Of a stretch of DNA of 64,000 nucleotides, positions 36,223-45,123 are shown piece by piece. Position numbers and translations under genes: made by a program. The stretch is from contig CAWDNP010000010.1 of assembly GCA_963803755.1 (NCBI GenBank), forward strand, positions 62,001 to 126,000, read 5' to 3'. The DNA comes from CAVUPF01 sp963803755 (GTDB taxonomy: Bacteria > Actinomycetota > Thermoleophilia > Solirubrobacterales > 70-9). Below the pieces are notes generated by a model, which ran no database searches, was not told the DNA's origin, and worked only from the letters and a program-made list of their open reading frames with translations. Within the stretch, counting starts at the first letter, position 1. Each line of letters opens with the position of its first letter.

Positions 36223-36918
36223 ATGAGCGAGACGTCTGTGCGGCACCCGCTTAACCGGGCGCTCCTGGTCCTCACTTTCACCACCGGGCTGGTCGACGCC
36301 GCCAGCTACCTCGGGCTGGGCCATGTCTTTACCGCGAACATGACCGGCAACATCGTCCTGCTCGGCTTCGGGATCGCCGGCAGCGGCGGGTTGCCGGTCC
36401 TCGCGCCGCTGGTCTCGCTCGGAGCCTTCCTGGTAGGGGCGGGGGTGGGCGGGGTGCTGGCGGCGAGGATGGCGAAGCAAGACCCCAGCCATCTTGCGCG
36501 GGCGCTGGCGATCGAGGTGTCGGCGATCGGCCTCGCGGTCGTGGTGGCGCTGGCGATCGACGTGCAGCCGGACCGCGTCTCCGGCGACCTCGTGATCGCC
36601 CTGCTCGCCCTTGCCATGGGTGTCCGCAACGCGACCGTGCGGCGGATCGGCGCCGCAGACCTGACGACAACGGTGCTGACGATGACGCTCACCGGCCTCG
36701 CCGCCGACTCGCCTCCCGCGGGCGGAAAGGGCGAGGGTTCGGCGCGCAAGATCGCCGCGGTCGTGGCGATGCTGACCGGGGCGGTGACCGGGGCGCTGCT
36801 GCTGAAGACGAGCCTCGCGCTGCCGCTTGCCGCGGCGGCGGGACTCGCGCTCGTCACCTGGATGGTCTACGTGCCGGCGGCGCGCCGGCTGCGATCGCCT
36901 CAAGCTCCCGTGGCCTGA
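36223..36918 (+). CDS. YoaK/DUF1275 family membrane protein
   Basis: A 231-residue polytopic membrane protein with the DUF1275 signature FTTGLVDAASYLGLGHVFTANMTGNIVLLGFG in its first two helices and a second diagnostic block, GVRNATVRRIGAADLTTTVLTMTLTGLAAD, in the middle. About six helices. The family has no established substrate. The 3' end overlaps sixA by 65 bases on the other strand. Confidence 0.88.
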   Translation: MSETSVRHPLNRALLVLTFTTGLVDAASYLGLGHVFTANMTGNIVLLGFGIAGSGGLPVLAPLVSLGAFLVGAGVGGVLAARMAKQDPSHLARALAIEVSAIGLAVVVALAIDVQPDRVSGDLVIALLALAMGVRNATVRRIGAADLTTTVLTMTLTGLAADSPPAGGKGEGSARKIAAVVAMLTGAVTGALLLKTSLALPLAAAAGLALVTWMVYVPAARRLRSPQAPVA

Positions 36919-37315
36919 GCAGGGCGACGAGCCTGCCTTTGTCGACCGCCGTGAGCCCTCCCTTGCGCAGCTTGACGTTGGCGCCGGTGAGGCGGCCGAT
37001 CTCAGCCGAGAAGTCCGGCTCGTGGCCGATGAGGAGGACGTCGCCCTGCCCGGCGGACAGCTGGAGCGCGTCGAATCTGCCGCCGCGCAGCGCCTCGGAG
37101 ACCTCCGGCTCCAGGCCGAGCGCCTCACAGGCAAGGCGCGCCGTCTCTGCCGCTCGCACCTTGGGGCTCGTCAGGCATGCGTCGATCTCGGTGCCGAGGG
37201 CGGCCAGAGCGCGTCCGGCCGTAATCGCCTGGCGTTCCCCCTTTGGAGTCAACCGGCGTGCGGCATCGTCGCCATCGCCGTTCTCGGCGTCACCGTGTCG
37301 AAGCAGGTAGAGCAC
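36854..37315 (-). CDS. sixA: phosphohistidine phosphatase SixA-like
   Basis: A 153-residue histidine-phosphatase-fold enzyme. The catalytic histidine is in LYLLRHGDAENGDGDD (residue 7), and the second catalytic histidine is in LLIGHEPDFSAEI. The short length and RHG-D motif match SixA, which removes phosphate from phosphohistidine in phosphorelays. The gene is convergent with the DUF1275 gene and 49 bases past the first acyl-CoA dehydrogenase start region boundary on the same strand as the catabolic genes. Confidence 0.88.
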   Translation of the reverse strand: MLYLLRHGDAENGDGDDAARRLTPKGERQAITAGRALAALGTEIDACLTSPKVRAAETARLACEALGLEPEVSEALRGGRFDALQLSAGQGDVLLIGHEPDFSAEIGRLTGANVKLRKGGLTAVDKGRLVALLRPRELEAIAAGAPPARRPSR

Positions 37316-37363
37316 ATGCCGATCATCTCAGCCCTGCTCGCGCTGGCATCTGGTGAGCGATCC

Positions 37364-38548
37364 TCACAGCCCCATCTGCTTGCCCAGGATCTCCTTCATG
37401 ATCTCGTCGGTGCCGCCGCCTATCGGGCCTAGGCGGGCGTCGCGGACGGCTCGCTCAATGCCGTACTCGCGCATGTAGCCGTAGCCGCCGTGGATCTGTA
37501 GGGACTGGTCGGCTATCTCCAGGACGGCTCGCTGGGTGAGGAGCTTCGCCATTGTCACGTCGCGGATGCAGTCTTGGCTCTCGTGGAAGAGGCGCAGCGC
37601 GTTGTAGGTGAGGGCGCGGGCGGCTTCGGCCTTTGTCGCCATCTCGGCGACGTGGTGGCGGGTCGCCTGGAACTTGCCGATCGGGTGGCCGAAGGCTTCG
37701 CGCTGGAGGGCGTAGGCGACGGTCACCTCAATCAGGCGCTGCATCGCGCCGACGGCGCCGATTGCCATCAGCAACCGCTCCCAAGCGAAGTTGGCCATGA
37801 TCAATTTGAAGCCGCCGTTCTCCTCGCCGAGCAGGTTCTCCTCGGGCACTTCGACTTCGGTGAACGACAGCTCGCCGGTGTCGGATGAGTGCCAGCCCAT
37901 CTTCTCCAGCTTCTGCGCCACCTCGTAACCGGGCATCTCGCGCTCCAGCACGAGGAAGGAGATGCCGTGGTGGCCGCCCTCTTGCGTGGTCTTGACAGCG
38001 CAGACGAGGAAGTCGGCACGGACGCCGTTGGTGATGAAGGTCTTGGAGCCGTTGACGAGGTAGCCGCCATCGACCCGCTGGGCGGTGGTGGAGATGCCGG
38101 CGACGTCGGAGCCGGCGCCGGGCTCGGTGATCCCGAGGGCGCCGATTTTCTCGCCCGCGATCCCCGGCACCAGCCAGCGCTGCTTCTGCTCCTCGGTGCC
38201 GAAGTTAAAGATCGGCGGCAGCGCGATCGAGGCGTGGGCGTTGAGGCCCGCGGCGACTCCGCCGGAGCCGCCTGAGCGGGCCAGCTCCTCGACCCAGATC
38301 GCGTCGTGAAGGTGGGTACCGCCTTGGCCGCCGTAGCGCTCAGGGAACTTCAGCCCGAGGAAGCCCAGCTCCGCGCAGCGCCCGTACAGCTCGCGGGGAA
38401 ATTCGCGCGCCGCCTCCCATTCATCGACGTTCGGCGCGATCTCCTTGGAAACGAAGCGGCTGACGGTCTCCCGCAGCTCCTCGTGCTCCTCACCGAACGG
38501 CGGCAGCGTCGCCCGCGCACCTGTGTCCTTGACGACCGTGTCGGCCAT
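37364..38548 (-). CDS. acyl-CoA dehydrogenase (isovaleryl-type catalytic site)
   Basis: A 394-residue FAD enzyme that introduces an alpha-beta double bond into an acyl-CoA. Conserved blocks: LGITEPGAGSDVAGI (FAD/substrate), VNGSKTFITNG, and QIHGGYGYMREYGIERAVRDARL. The position used by medium-chain enzymes for the catalytic glutamate is Gly here (GPIGGGTDEI), while a glutamate is present in helix G (NFAWERLLM, Glu257), as in isovaleryl-CoA and long-chain dehydrogenases. It is the second of a tandem pair, 16 bases after its neighbour. Confidence 0.9.
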   Translation of the reverse strand: MADTVVKDTGARATLPPFGEEHEELRETVSRFVSKEIAPNVDEWEAAREFPRELYGRCAELGFLGLKFPERYGGQGGTHLHDAIWVEELARSGGSGGVAAGLNAHASIALPPIFNFGTEEQKQRWLVPGIAGEKIGALGITEPGAGSDVAGISTTAQRVDGGYLVNGSKTFITNGVRADFLVCAVKTTQEGGHHGISFLVLEREMPGYEVAQKLEKMGWHSSDTGELSFTEVEVPEENLLGEENGGFKLIMANFAWERLLMAIGAVGAMQRLIEVTVAYALQREAFGHPIGKFQATRHHVAEMATKAEAARALTYNALRLFHESQDCIRDVTMAKLLTQRAVLEIADQSLQIHGGYGYMREYGIERAVRDARLGPIGGGTDEIMKEILGKQMGL

Positions 38549-38564
38549 GGTGGCCGCCCCCCGC

Positions 38565-39782
38565 CTACAGCCCGTAGGAGCGGCCGATCACGTCGAGCAT
38601 CACCTCGTCGGTTCCGGCGCCGATCCGGTTGAGGCGGACGTCGCGGTAGGCGCGCTCGATCTCGTACTCCTTCATGTAGCCGTAGCCGCCGAGGATCTGG
38701 ACGCAGTCATCGGCCACCTCGCAGGCGATGCGGGAGGCGTAGAGCTTCGCCATCGTGATCTCTCGCACCGGGTACTCGCCGTTGGCAAAGCGCCAGGCGG
38801 TCGAGTAGGTGAACTGCTTCGCCGCCTCGGTCTTGGTCGCCATCTCGGCGAACTTGTGGCGGATCGCTTGGAACTTGCCGATCGGCCGTCCGAAGGCTTC
38901 GCGCTCCTTGGCGTACTCGAGGGTCTTCTCGATCATCCGCTCGGCCCCGGCGTGGCAGCCCGCGGCGGCAACCAGCCGCTCGCCCTGGAGCTCCCAGGCG
39001 ATGTGGTAGAAGCCTTTGCCGACCTCGCCGAGGACCGCGTCGGCCGGGACGCGGACGTCTTCGAAGGCCAGCTCGCCGGTGTCGGAGGCGTGCATCCCCA
39101 TCTTCTCCAGCTCGGCGGAGACGGTGAAGCCGGGCACGTGCTCGCCGCTAGCCTCGCGCAGGTCGACGACGAAGAGGGTGATCCCCGCGTGGCGCTCGTT
39201 CGGGTCGGTCTTACAGACGAGGACGATGAAGTCGGCGCGGGGGCCGTTGGTGATGAAGGTCTTGGAGCCGTTGATCACGTACTCCTCGCCGTCGCGGATC
39301 GCCGTGGTGCGGATGCCGGCGACGTCAGAGCCGGCGCCGGGCTCGGTGATCCCGAGGGCGCCGATCTTCTCCCCCTTCAGGCCGGGGGCGAGATAGCGCT
39401 GCTTTTGCTCCTCGCTGCCGAGCAGATGGATGGGGGGGAGGACCATGTCGGTTTGCACCGCGAAGCCCATGTTGGTGCCACCGGAGCCCGAGTAGCTCAT
39501 GCACTCGGCGCGGACCAGAGAGTAGAAGTAGTCACCGCCCTGCCCTCCGAACTCCTCCGGGAAGCAGAGCCCGAGGAAGCCGAGCTCACCGGCGCGCTTC
39601 ATCGCCTCGGTCGGCCAGTAGGTGTCCTCCCACTCGTTGCGGTGCGGCCACAGCTCGTTCTTGACCCACGCCTGCATCGACTCGCGCAGGTCTTCGTGCT
39701 CCTGGGTGAAGATGAAGTGCTTGCGACCCGCCTCGTGGTCGGGCTTGATGACGCTGGAGCCGTTGGTCGTCGCGGTCGCCAC
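38565..39782 (-). CDS. acyl-CoA dehydrogenase (isovaleryl/citronellyl-type)
   Basis: A 405-residue acyl-CoA dehydrogenase, first gene of the tandem pair. Blocks LGITEPGAGSDVAGI, INGSKTFITNGPRAD and ILGGYGYMKEYEIERAYRDVRLN are conserved. The helix-G glutamate is in WELQGERLVAA (about residue 268) and the medium-chain position is Ala (RIGAGTDEV), again the isovaleryl/long-chain design. GTG 39782 has a GAGGAGAG site; upstream sequence in the frame is Arg-rich. It is divergent from the enoyl-CoA hydratase gene across 116 bases that must hold both promoters. Confidence 0.9.
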   Translation of the reverse strand: MATATTNGSSVIKPDHEAGRKHFIFTQEHEDLRESMQAWVKNELWPHRNEWEDTYWPTEAMKRAGELGFLGLCFPEEFGGQGGDYFYSLVRAECMSYSGSGGTNMGFAVQTDMVLPPIHLLGSEEQKQRYLAPGLKGEKIGALGITEPGAGSDVAGIRTTAIRDGEEYVINGSKTFITNGPRADFIVLVCKTDPNERHAGITLFVVDLREASGEHVPGFTVSAELEKMGMHASDTGELAFEDVRVPADAVLGEVGKGFYHIAWELQGERLVAAAGCHAGAERMIEKTLEYAKEREAFGRPIGKFQAIRHKFAEMATKTEAAKQFTYSTAWRFANGEYPVREITMAKLYASRIACEVADDCVQILGGYGYMKEYEIERAYRDVRLNRIGAGTDEVMLDVIGRSYGL

Positions 39783-39898
39783 TGGTCTCTCTCCTCGTTC
39801 GCGGTTCTGGATGGGGGCGCGCCGCCCCAAAAGCCGAGTGGACAGTAGCACTTCTCACTTCCTGCGCATGGCTGGTTTCAGCTATCGTGCCGGGCGCG

Positions 39899-40684
39899 AT
39901 GGGGAACTACGAGCTGGTCAGCTATGAGGTCGACGACGGGGTTGCCACCGTCACGTTGAACAACCCGGAGAAGCGCAACATGCTCTCCGGCCAGATGCTG
40001 TTCGAGCTGGTCGATGCGATGAAGGCGGTCCGGGACTCAGACGACGTGGGAGCGGTCGTCCTCACCGGCGCCGGCGAGAAGGCCTTCTGCGCCGGCGCCG
40101 ACCTCGGTGGGTTTGCGGCCGACGTGCCGCTGATCGCCAAACACTTCGCCACCGAGCGCCTCCTTGAGTTCTTCCGTCTGATGCCCCGACTCGGCAAGCC
40201 TTCGCTTTGCGCCGTCAACGGGCATGTGCTGGCGGGCGGGATCGGGCTGGCGCTCTCCTGTGACCTGGTGATCGCCAAGGAGGGGGCGACCTTCGGCACT
40301 CCCGAGATCAACGTCGGCGCCTTCCCTTACATGATCATGGCGATCATCTACCGCAACGTCCCGCGCAAGAAGGTCAACGAGATGATGCTGCTGGGCGAGC
40401 GGCTGAGCGCCGAGCAGGCGGTCTCCTACGGGCTCGCCAACAAGGTCGTGCCGGCCGGCGAGTTCGCCGCCGCCGTCACCGAGTGGGCCGGCAAGCTGGC
40501 CTCCAAGAGCCCGGTCTTGATGCGGCTCGGGCACGACGCGATGTATCGCCAGCAGGACATGGCGATCGATGACGCGCTCGAGTTCCTGCGCTCCCAGCTC
40601 TCCCTCACCTTCACGACCGAAGACATCGTCGAGGGCGTCACCGCTTTCTTTGAGAAGCGCGATCCGCAGTGGAAGGGACGGTAG
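39899..40684 (+). CDS. enoyl-CoA hydratase/isomerase family protein
   Basis: A 261-residue crotonase-fold enzyme. CoA binding and oxyanion-hole motifs are LNNPEKRNMLSGQM, AFCAGADLGGFA and VNGHVLAGGIGLALSCDLVIA. Substrate may be a branched enoyl- or methylglutaconyl-CoA given its neighbours; that is inference. ATG 39899 was chosen over a frame-internal start at 39887. It leads an operon with a carboxyltransferase, BKACE, CaiB and MerR genes, spaced by six bases or overlapping. Confidence 0.88.
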   Translation: MGNYELVSYEVDDGVATVTLNNPEKRNMLSGQMLFELVDAMKAVRDSDDVGAVVLTGAGEKAFCAGADLGGFAADVPLIAKHFATERLLEFFRLMPRLGKPSLCAVNGHVLAGGIGLALSCDLVIAKEGATFGTPEINVGAFPYMIMAIIYRNVPRKKVNEMMLLGERLSAEQAVSYGLANKVVPAGEFAAAVTEWAGKLASKSPVLMRLGHDAMYRQQDMAIDDALEFLRSQLSLTFTTEDIVEGVTAFFEKRDPQWKGR

Positions 40685-40690
40685 GGGGTG

Positions 40691-42283
40691 ATGAGCACTG
40701 ACCAAGAGGCAAAGAACTTGCTTCCGGGCACCGCGCCACTGAGCGAACTGACTGAACAGCTCCACGAGCGGCGCGAGAAGGCGAAGCTGGGCGGCGGCGA
40801 GGAGAAGATCGCCAAGCAGCACGGGCGCGGCAAGCTGACCGCGCGCGAGCGGATCGCCCTGCTGGTGGACGAGGGCACCTTTGTCGAGATGGGAATTCAC
40901 GGCCGCCCCCACTTCGCCCAGCGGGCGATGGACGGCAAGGAGGCCCCGGCCGACGGCGTGATCACCGGCTGGGGCGACGTCGACGGCCGTTCCTGCTGCA
41001 TCGCCGCCTATGACTTCACCGTGATGGCCGGCTCGATGGGGATGACCGGTGAGCTGAAGGTGACCCGCCTGCGGGAGATGGCGCTTTCCAAGCGGATGCC
41101 CTTCGTCTGGCTGCTCGACTCCGCCGGCGCCCGCATCCAGGAGGCGACGGGCTCGCTTTTCGCCGGCTCCGGCCACCTCTTCCGCGAGGAGGTCGAGATG
41201 TCGGGCGTGATCCCGATGGTCGCGGCGATGATGGGTCCCTGCGCGGCGGGCACCGCCTACATCCCGGCGCTCGCCGACTTTGTGCCGATGGTCTCCGGGC
41301 AGGGGGCGATGGCGCTCGCCGGCCCCCACCTGGTCAAAGCGGTGACCGGTGAGGACATCTCGATGGAGGAGCTGGGCGGAGCCAAGGTCCACTGTCGCAA
41401 ATCGGGGGTGGGGGACCTGGAGGTGAAGGACGATGAGGAGTGCATCCGCGCCGTCAAGCGCTACCTCTCCTACTTTCCCGCCAACTGCGAGCAGAAGCCG
41501 CCGGCGATCGAGACCGACGACCCCGACGACCGCGTGTCGGAGAAGCTGCTTGAGATCGTCCCCGACTCCTCGCGCCAGCCCTACGACATGTACGACGTGA
41601 TCCGCGAGATCGTCGACGAGGGCGAGTGGTTCGACGTCAAGCCGAAGTTCGCGCGGACCCTGATCACCTGCTTCGCCCGCTTCGGAGGCCAGCCGGTCGG
41701 CATCGTCGCCAACCAGCCCAAGCAGCTGGCCGGCATCCTCGACAACGATTCCTCCGACAAGGCGGCGCGCTTCATCAACCTCTGTGACGCCTTCAACATC
41801 CCGCTCGTCTTTCTCCAGGACGTGCCGGGCTTCATGGTCGGCTCGAAGGTCGAGCACGCCGGGATCATCCGCCACGGGGCGAAGATGCTCTACGCGGTCA
41901 GCCGTGCGACGGTGCCGAAGGTGACCGTGGTCGTGCGCAAGGCCTACGGCGCCGGCTACTACGTGATGTGCGGCAAGGCCTATGAGCCCGACCTGATCGT
42001 CGCCTGGCCTGGGGCCGAGATCTCGGTAATGGGGGCGGAGGGCGCCGTCAACATCATTGGCCGCTCGGCGATCGAGGCCTCAGAGGACCCGGATGGGACC
42101 CGCGAGGCGATGCTGAACGCTGTCCGCGAGCAGATCGACCCCTATATCGCCGCCGGCAACGCCGTGATCGACGACATCATTGACCCGCGCGAGACGCGGC
42201 CGACAATTGTCAAGGCGCTTCGGATGGCGAGGGACAAGCACGTCGAGAAGCCCAAGAAACGACACGGGGTGATGCCGGTATGA
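40691..42283 (+). CDS. acyl-CoA carboxylase carboxyltransferase (beta) subunit
   Basis: A 530-residue carboxyltransferase of the propionyl/methylcrotonyl/geranyl-CoA carboxylase group. Signature parts: LTARERIALLVDEGTF, DFTVMAGSMGMTGELKVTRL, RIQEATGSLFAGSGHLFREEVEMSGVIP, GPCAAGTAYIPALADF and PLVFLQDVPGFMVGSKVEHAGI with PKVTVVVRKAYGAGYYVM. It transfers carboxybiotin carbon to an acyl-CoA and needs a biotin carboxylase/carrier partner; no carboxylase is in the window, though a 70-residue carrier lies at 27.3 kb. ATG 40691 is used; GTG 40688 is adjacent. Confidence 0.93.
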   Translation: MSTDQEAKNLLPGTAPLSELTEQLHERREKAKLGGGEEKIAKQHGRGKLTARERIALLVDEGTFVEMGIHGRPHFAQRAMDGKEAPADGVITGWGDVDGRSCCIAAYDFTVMAGSMGMTGELKVTRLREMALSKRMPFVWLLDSAGARIQEATGSLFAGSGHLFREEVEMSGVIPMVAAMMGPCAAGTAYIPALADFVPMVSGQGAMALAGPHLVKAVTGEDISMEELGGAKVHCRKSGVGDLEVKDDEECIRAVKRYLSYFPANCEQKPPAIETDDPDDRVSEKLLEIVPDSSRQPYDMYDVIREIVDEGEWFDVKPKFARTLITCFARFGGQPVGIVANQPKQLAGILDNDSSDKAARFINLCDAFNIPLVFLQDVPGFMVGSKVEHAGIIRHGAKMLYAVSRATVPKVTVVVRKAYGAGYYVMCGKAYEPDLIVAWPGAEISVMGAEGAVNIIGRSAIEASEDPDGTREAMLNAVREQIDPYIAAGNAVIDDIIDPRETRPTIVKALRMARDKHVEKPKKRHGVMPV

Positions 42284-43173
42284 GCCGTTTCGAGGACCCG
42301 GTCGTGATCAGCTGCTCGATCAGCGGCGTGATCGCCAACCGCGATCAGTGCCCGGCTATTCCCTACACGCCGCTGGAGTACGCGGCAGAGGCGCGGCGTG
42401 CCGTCGAGGAGGGCGCCACGCAGATCCATATCCATGCCCGCACGCCCGATGGCACCCCTTCTTATGAGATCGAGGACTTCAAGGCGATCACCGAGGCGAT
42501 CCTGACCGAGGTCGGCGACGTGATCGTCAACTACTCAACCGGGGCGATCGGCATCCCGATCTCCAAGCGGATCGAGTACCTGCGGGCGCTGCGCCCCGAC
42601 GTGGCGGCTCTGAACATGAGTTCGATGAACTACGCCAAGTACTCCAAGCGACGCAAGGACTTCGTCTTTAAGGCCGTCTTCGAGAACAGCTTCGACACGA
42701 TTATCGAGTTCCTGACGGCGATGCGCGAGCTGGGGATCAAGCCAGAGCACGAGTGCTTTGACGCCGGCCACGTCGCCAACCTCGACCCGCTGATCGACAT
42801 GGGGCTGCTCGAGCCACCGCTTCAGATCTCGCTCGTGATGGGGGTCAATGGAGGCATCCGGCCGACGGCGCGCAACGTCGCCTTCATGTCCGAGCAGATC
42901 CCGGGCGGGGCGGAAGGTCTGAACCAGTGGCAGACAATCGGAATCTCCCGGGACCAGTGGAAGCTGCTCGGCGCAGCACTCGTACTGGGCGGCAACGTCC
43001 GTGCCGGGGTCGAGGACAACCTTTACCTTCCGAACGGGGAGATGGCGCGCTCCAACGGTGAGCTGATCGCCAAGGCGCGGCAGATGGCCGAGGACGTCGG
43101 CCGACGCGCGGCAACCGTCGCCGAGGCGCGCGAGCTCTTGGGGGTGCCCAAGCGTGAGCGAGCTCCCGCTTAG
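42280..43173 (+). CDS. BKACE family beta-keto acid cleavage enzyme (DUF849)
   Basis: A 297-residue zinc-dependent enzyme. The zinc histidines are in IHIHARTPDG; other blocks are VNYSTGAIG, MNYAKYSKRR, ECFDAGHV and VMGVNGGIRPTARNV. BKACE enzymes condense a beta-keto acid with acetyl-CoA to give acetoacetate and a new CoA ester; the type member is the 3-keto-5-aminohexanoate enzyme Kce, but most act on other acids. Start overlaps the carboxyltransferase stop by four bases (ATGA), so they are likely to be translated together. Confidence 0.9.
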   Translation: MSRFEDPVVISCSISGVIANRDQCPAIPYTPLEYAAEARRAVEEGATQIHIHARTPDGTPSYEIEDFKAITEAILTEVGDVIVNYSTGAIGIPISKRIEYLRALRPDVAALNMSSMNYAKYSKRRKDFVFKAVFENSFDTIIEFLTAMRELGIKPEHECFDAGHVANLDPLIDMGLLEPPLQISLVMGVNGGIRPTARNVAFMSEQIPGGAEGLNQWQTIGISRDQWKLLGAALVLGGNVRAGVEDNLYLPNGEMARSNGELIAKARQMAEDVGRRAATVAEARELLGVPKRERAPA

Positions 43174-44390
43174 CGACGTTCGGGTTCTCGACCTGACCCG
43201 GCTCTTGCCTGGGGGCTTTTGCTCGCTTCTGCTCGCCGACCTCGGCGCCGAGGTGTTGAAGGTCGAGGACACGGGGATGGGCGACTACATCCGCTGGGCA
43301 CCTCCCTACTACGGCGGGGAGGAGCAGCAAGCGCTCGGCACCCGCTCGGCGCTCTACCTCTCGCTCAACCGGGGCAAGCGCTCGATCCGACTCGACCTCA
43401 AGTCCGAGCAGGGGCGTGAGGCCCTGCTGCGGCTGGTCGAGCGCCACGACGTCGTGCTCGACGGCTTTCGCCCCGGCGTGCTCGACCGGCTCGGCGTCGG
43501 CTATGAGCGGATGCGCGAGGTCAACCCGGCGATCGTCTTCTGTGCGATCACAGGTTACGGCCAGGAGGGTCCCTATGCGCAGCGCGCCGGGCACGACATG
43601 AACTACCTCGGCCTGATCGGGCTACTCGGCCTGACCGGCGCCAAGGACGGCCCTCCGGTCCAGTCTGCCGGCCAGATCGCCGACCTCGGCGGCGGCGCAC
43701 TGATGGCCGCCTTCGGCGTGATGGCGGCGCTGCACGAGCGGCGGCGCTCCGGCGAGGGCCAGATAGTCGACGTTCTCGATGGCCGACGGCGCTCTTTCTT
43801 GGCTGGCGCTGGTCGCCGGGCGCTACTTCTGTGACGGCGAGGTGCCGCGACGCGGCGAGCAGCAGCTGGCCGGTGGGCTGATCTGTTACCTGCCCTACGA
43901 GGTGGCCGACGGCTGGGTCACCTGCGGTGCCCTGGAGCCGAAATTCTGGGCCGCCCTTTGCAACGGGGTGGGGCGGCCCGACCTAGTCGAGAAGCAGTTC
44001 GAGGCGCCTGGCTCGGCGGCCTGGCGCGAGGTCGCCGAGGTCTTCGGCTCCCGCACCCGTGAGGAGTGGCTCGCCTTCAACGACGAGCACGACTGCTGCA
44101 TCGAGCCGGTCCTCGACCCTGAGGAGGCTCTTAACTCCGAGCTGGTGCGGGCCCGGGGAATGGTGGTCGAGGTGGAGCAGCCCGAGCTGGGCAAGATCCG
44201 CCAGCTCGGCTTTCCGGTGAAGATGAGCCGCACTTCCGCCGACCCGACCCGCCCGGCGCCGGCCTTCGGCGAGCACACCGATGAGGTGCTGCGCGAGGCC
44301 GGCTACTCCGAGGAGGAGATCGTGGCGATGAAGGAGTCGGGGGCCGCGGCGGGGCCAAGCGCCGACGCCGCCTCGACCTTTCGAGCATGA
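43154..44390 (+). CDS. CaiB/BaiF family CoA transferase, frameshifted
   Basis: Class III CoA transferase of about 410 residues. The N-terminus reads VRVLDLTRLLPGGFCSLLLADLGAEVLKVE and the catalytic aspartate is in GHDMNYLGLIG. After GQIVDV the frame changes near 43773-43777 (one extra base in GTTCTCG); the next frame continues SMADGALSWLALVAGRYF to ENSELVRARGMVVE-type C-terminal blocks. Restoring the frame gives one continuous protein. GTG 43154 overlaps BKACE by 20 bases. It moves CoA between acids, probably activating or releasing a pathway intermediate. Confidence 0.88.
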
Positions 44391-45088
44391 GCTCCGGCAA
44401 CGGAGACCTGCTCCGCATGGGCGAGCTGGCCGAGGCCTCGGGTGTCCCCGTCCCGACGATCAAGCACTACCTGCGCGAGGGCCTTTTGCCCGAGCCGGTC
44501 AAGACCAGCCGCAACATGGCCTACTACCCCCCCGAGTTCGTCGATCGGATCAAGCTGATCAAGCAGCTGCAGGAGGAGCGCTTCATGCCGCTGAAGGCGA
44601 TCAAGTCGGTCCTCGACGAGAATCCCGAACGCGCCCGCGCTCTACTTGAGCTGGAGGACCGCATCCTCGACCGCGCCCTCGCCGGTGAGCGCACCCGCAC
44701 CAGCACCGCAGAGGTGCGCGAGCGCTACGGCATTCCCAAGGAGGTGCTCGACCGGCTGGAGGAGCTGGAGGTGCTCAGCCCCAACAGCCGCGGCTACTCG
44801 CCCTCCGACGTGAAGATCATCGAGGCGATCGGCCGCTTCCGCGCCGGGGGCTATGACGAGGCGATCGGCTTCACCGTCTATGACACCCTGCGCTACAAGA
44901 GCGCGATCGAGGAGCTGGTCCGCCAGGAGGTCGACATAGTGATGACCCGCCTGGCGGGTGAGGTCGAGCCCGAGCGGGTGGTCGAGATGCTCGAGGCTGG
45001 CGCCCAGCCCCTCCAGGACCTGATCGCCGCCCTACATACCAAGCTGATGGTCGCCGAGCTTGAGCGCCACCGCACCAGGCGCGGCTAG
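44387..45088 (+). CDS. MerR family transcriptional regulator
   Basis: A 233-residue regulator with an N-terminal MerR winged helix (MGELAEASGVPVPTIKHYLREGLL, then PEFVDRIKLIKQLQEERFMPLKAIKSVLD) and a longer C-terminal part with a second HTH-like segment (YGIPKEVLDRLEELEVLSPNSRGYSPSDVKIIEAI). The C-terminal part resembles that of regulators paired with fatty-acid or CoA-thioester genes. The start overlaps the CaiB stop (ATGA), so it is part of the operon it presumably controls. Confidence 0.9.
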   Translation: MSSGNGDLLRMGELAEASGVPVPTIKHYLREGLLPEPVKTSRNMAYYPPEFVDRIKLIKQLQEERFMPLKAIKSVLDENPERARALLELEDRILDRALAGERTRTSTAEVRERYGIPKEVLDRLEELEVLSPNSRGYSPSDVKIIEAIGRFRAGGYDEAIGFTVYDTLRYKSAIEELVRQEVDIVMTRLAGEVEPERVVEMLEAGAQPLQDLIAALHTKLMVAELERHRTRRG

Positions 45089-45123
45089 GTCCGGCGGCAA
45101 TGGATGCGCTGTAGCCTGCGCCG

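Noticed and set aside
40037..41875. A 612-residue minus-strand frame
   Set aside because: Antisense to the hydratase and carboxyltransferase genes, which carry clear family motifs; the minus-strand sequence is rich in His, Asp and Arg without recognisable structure.
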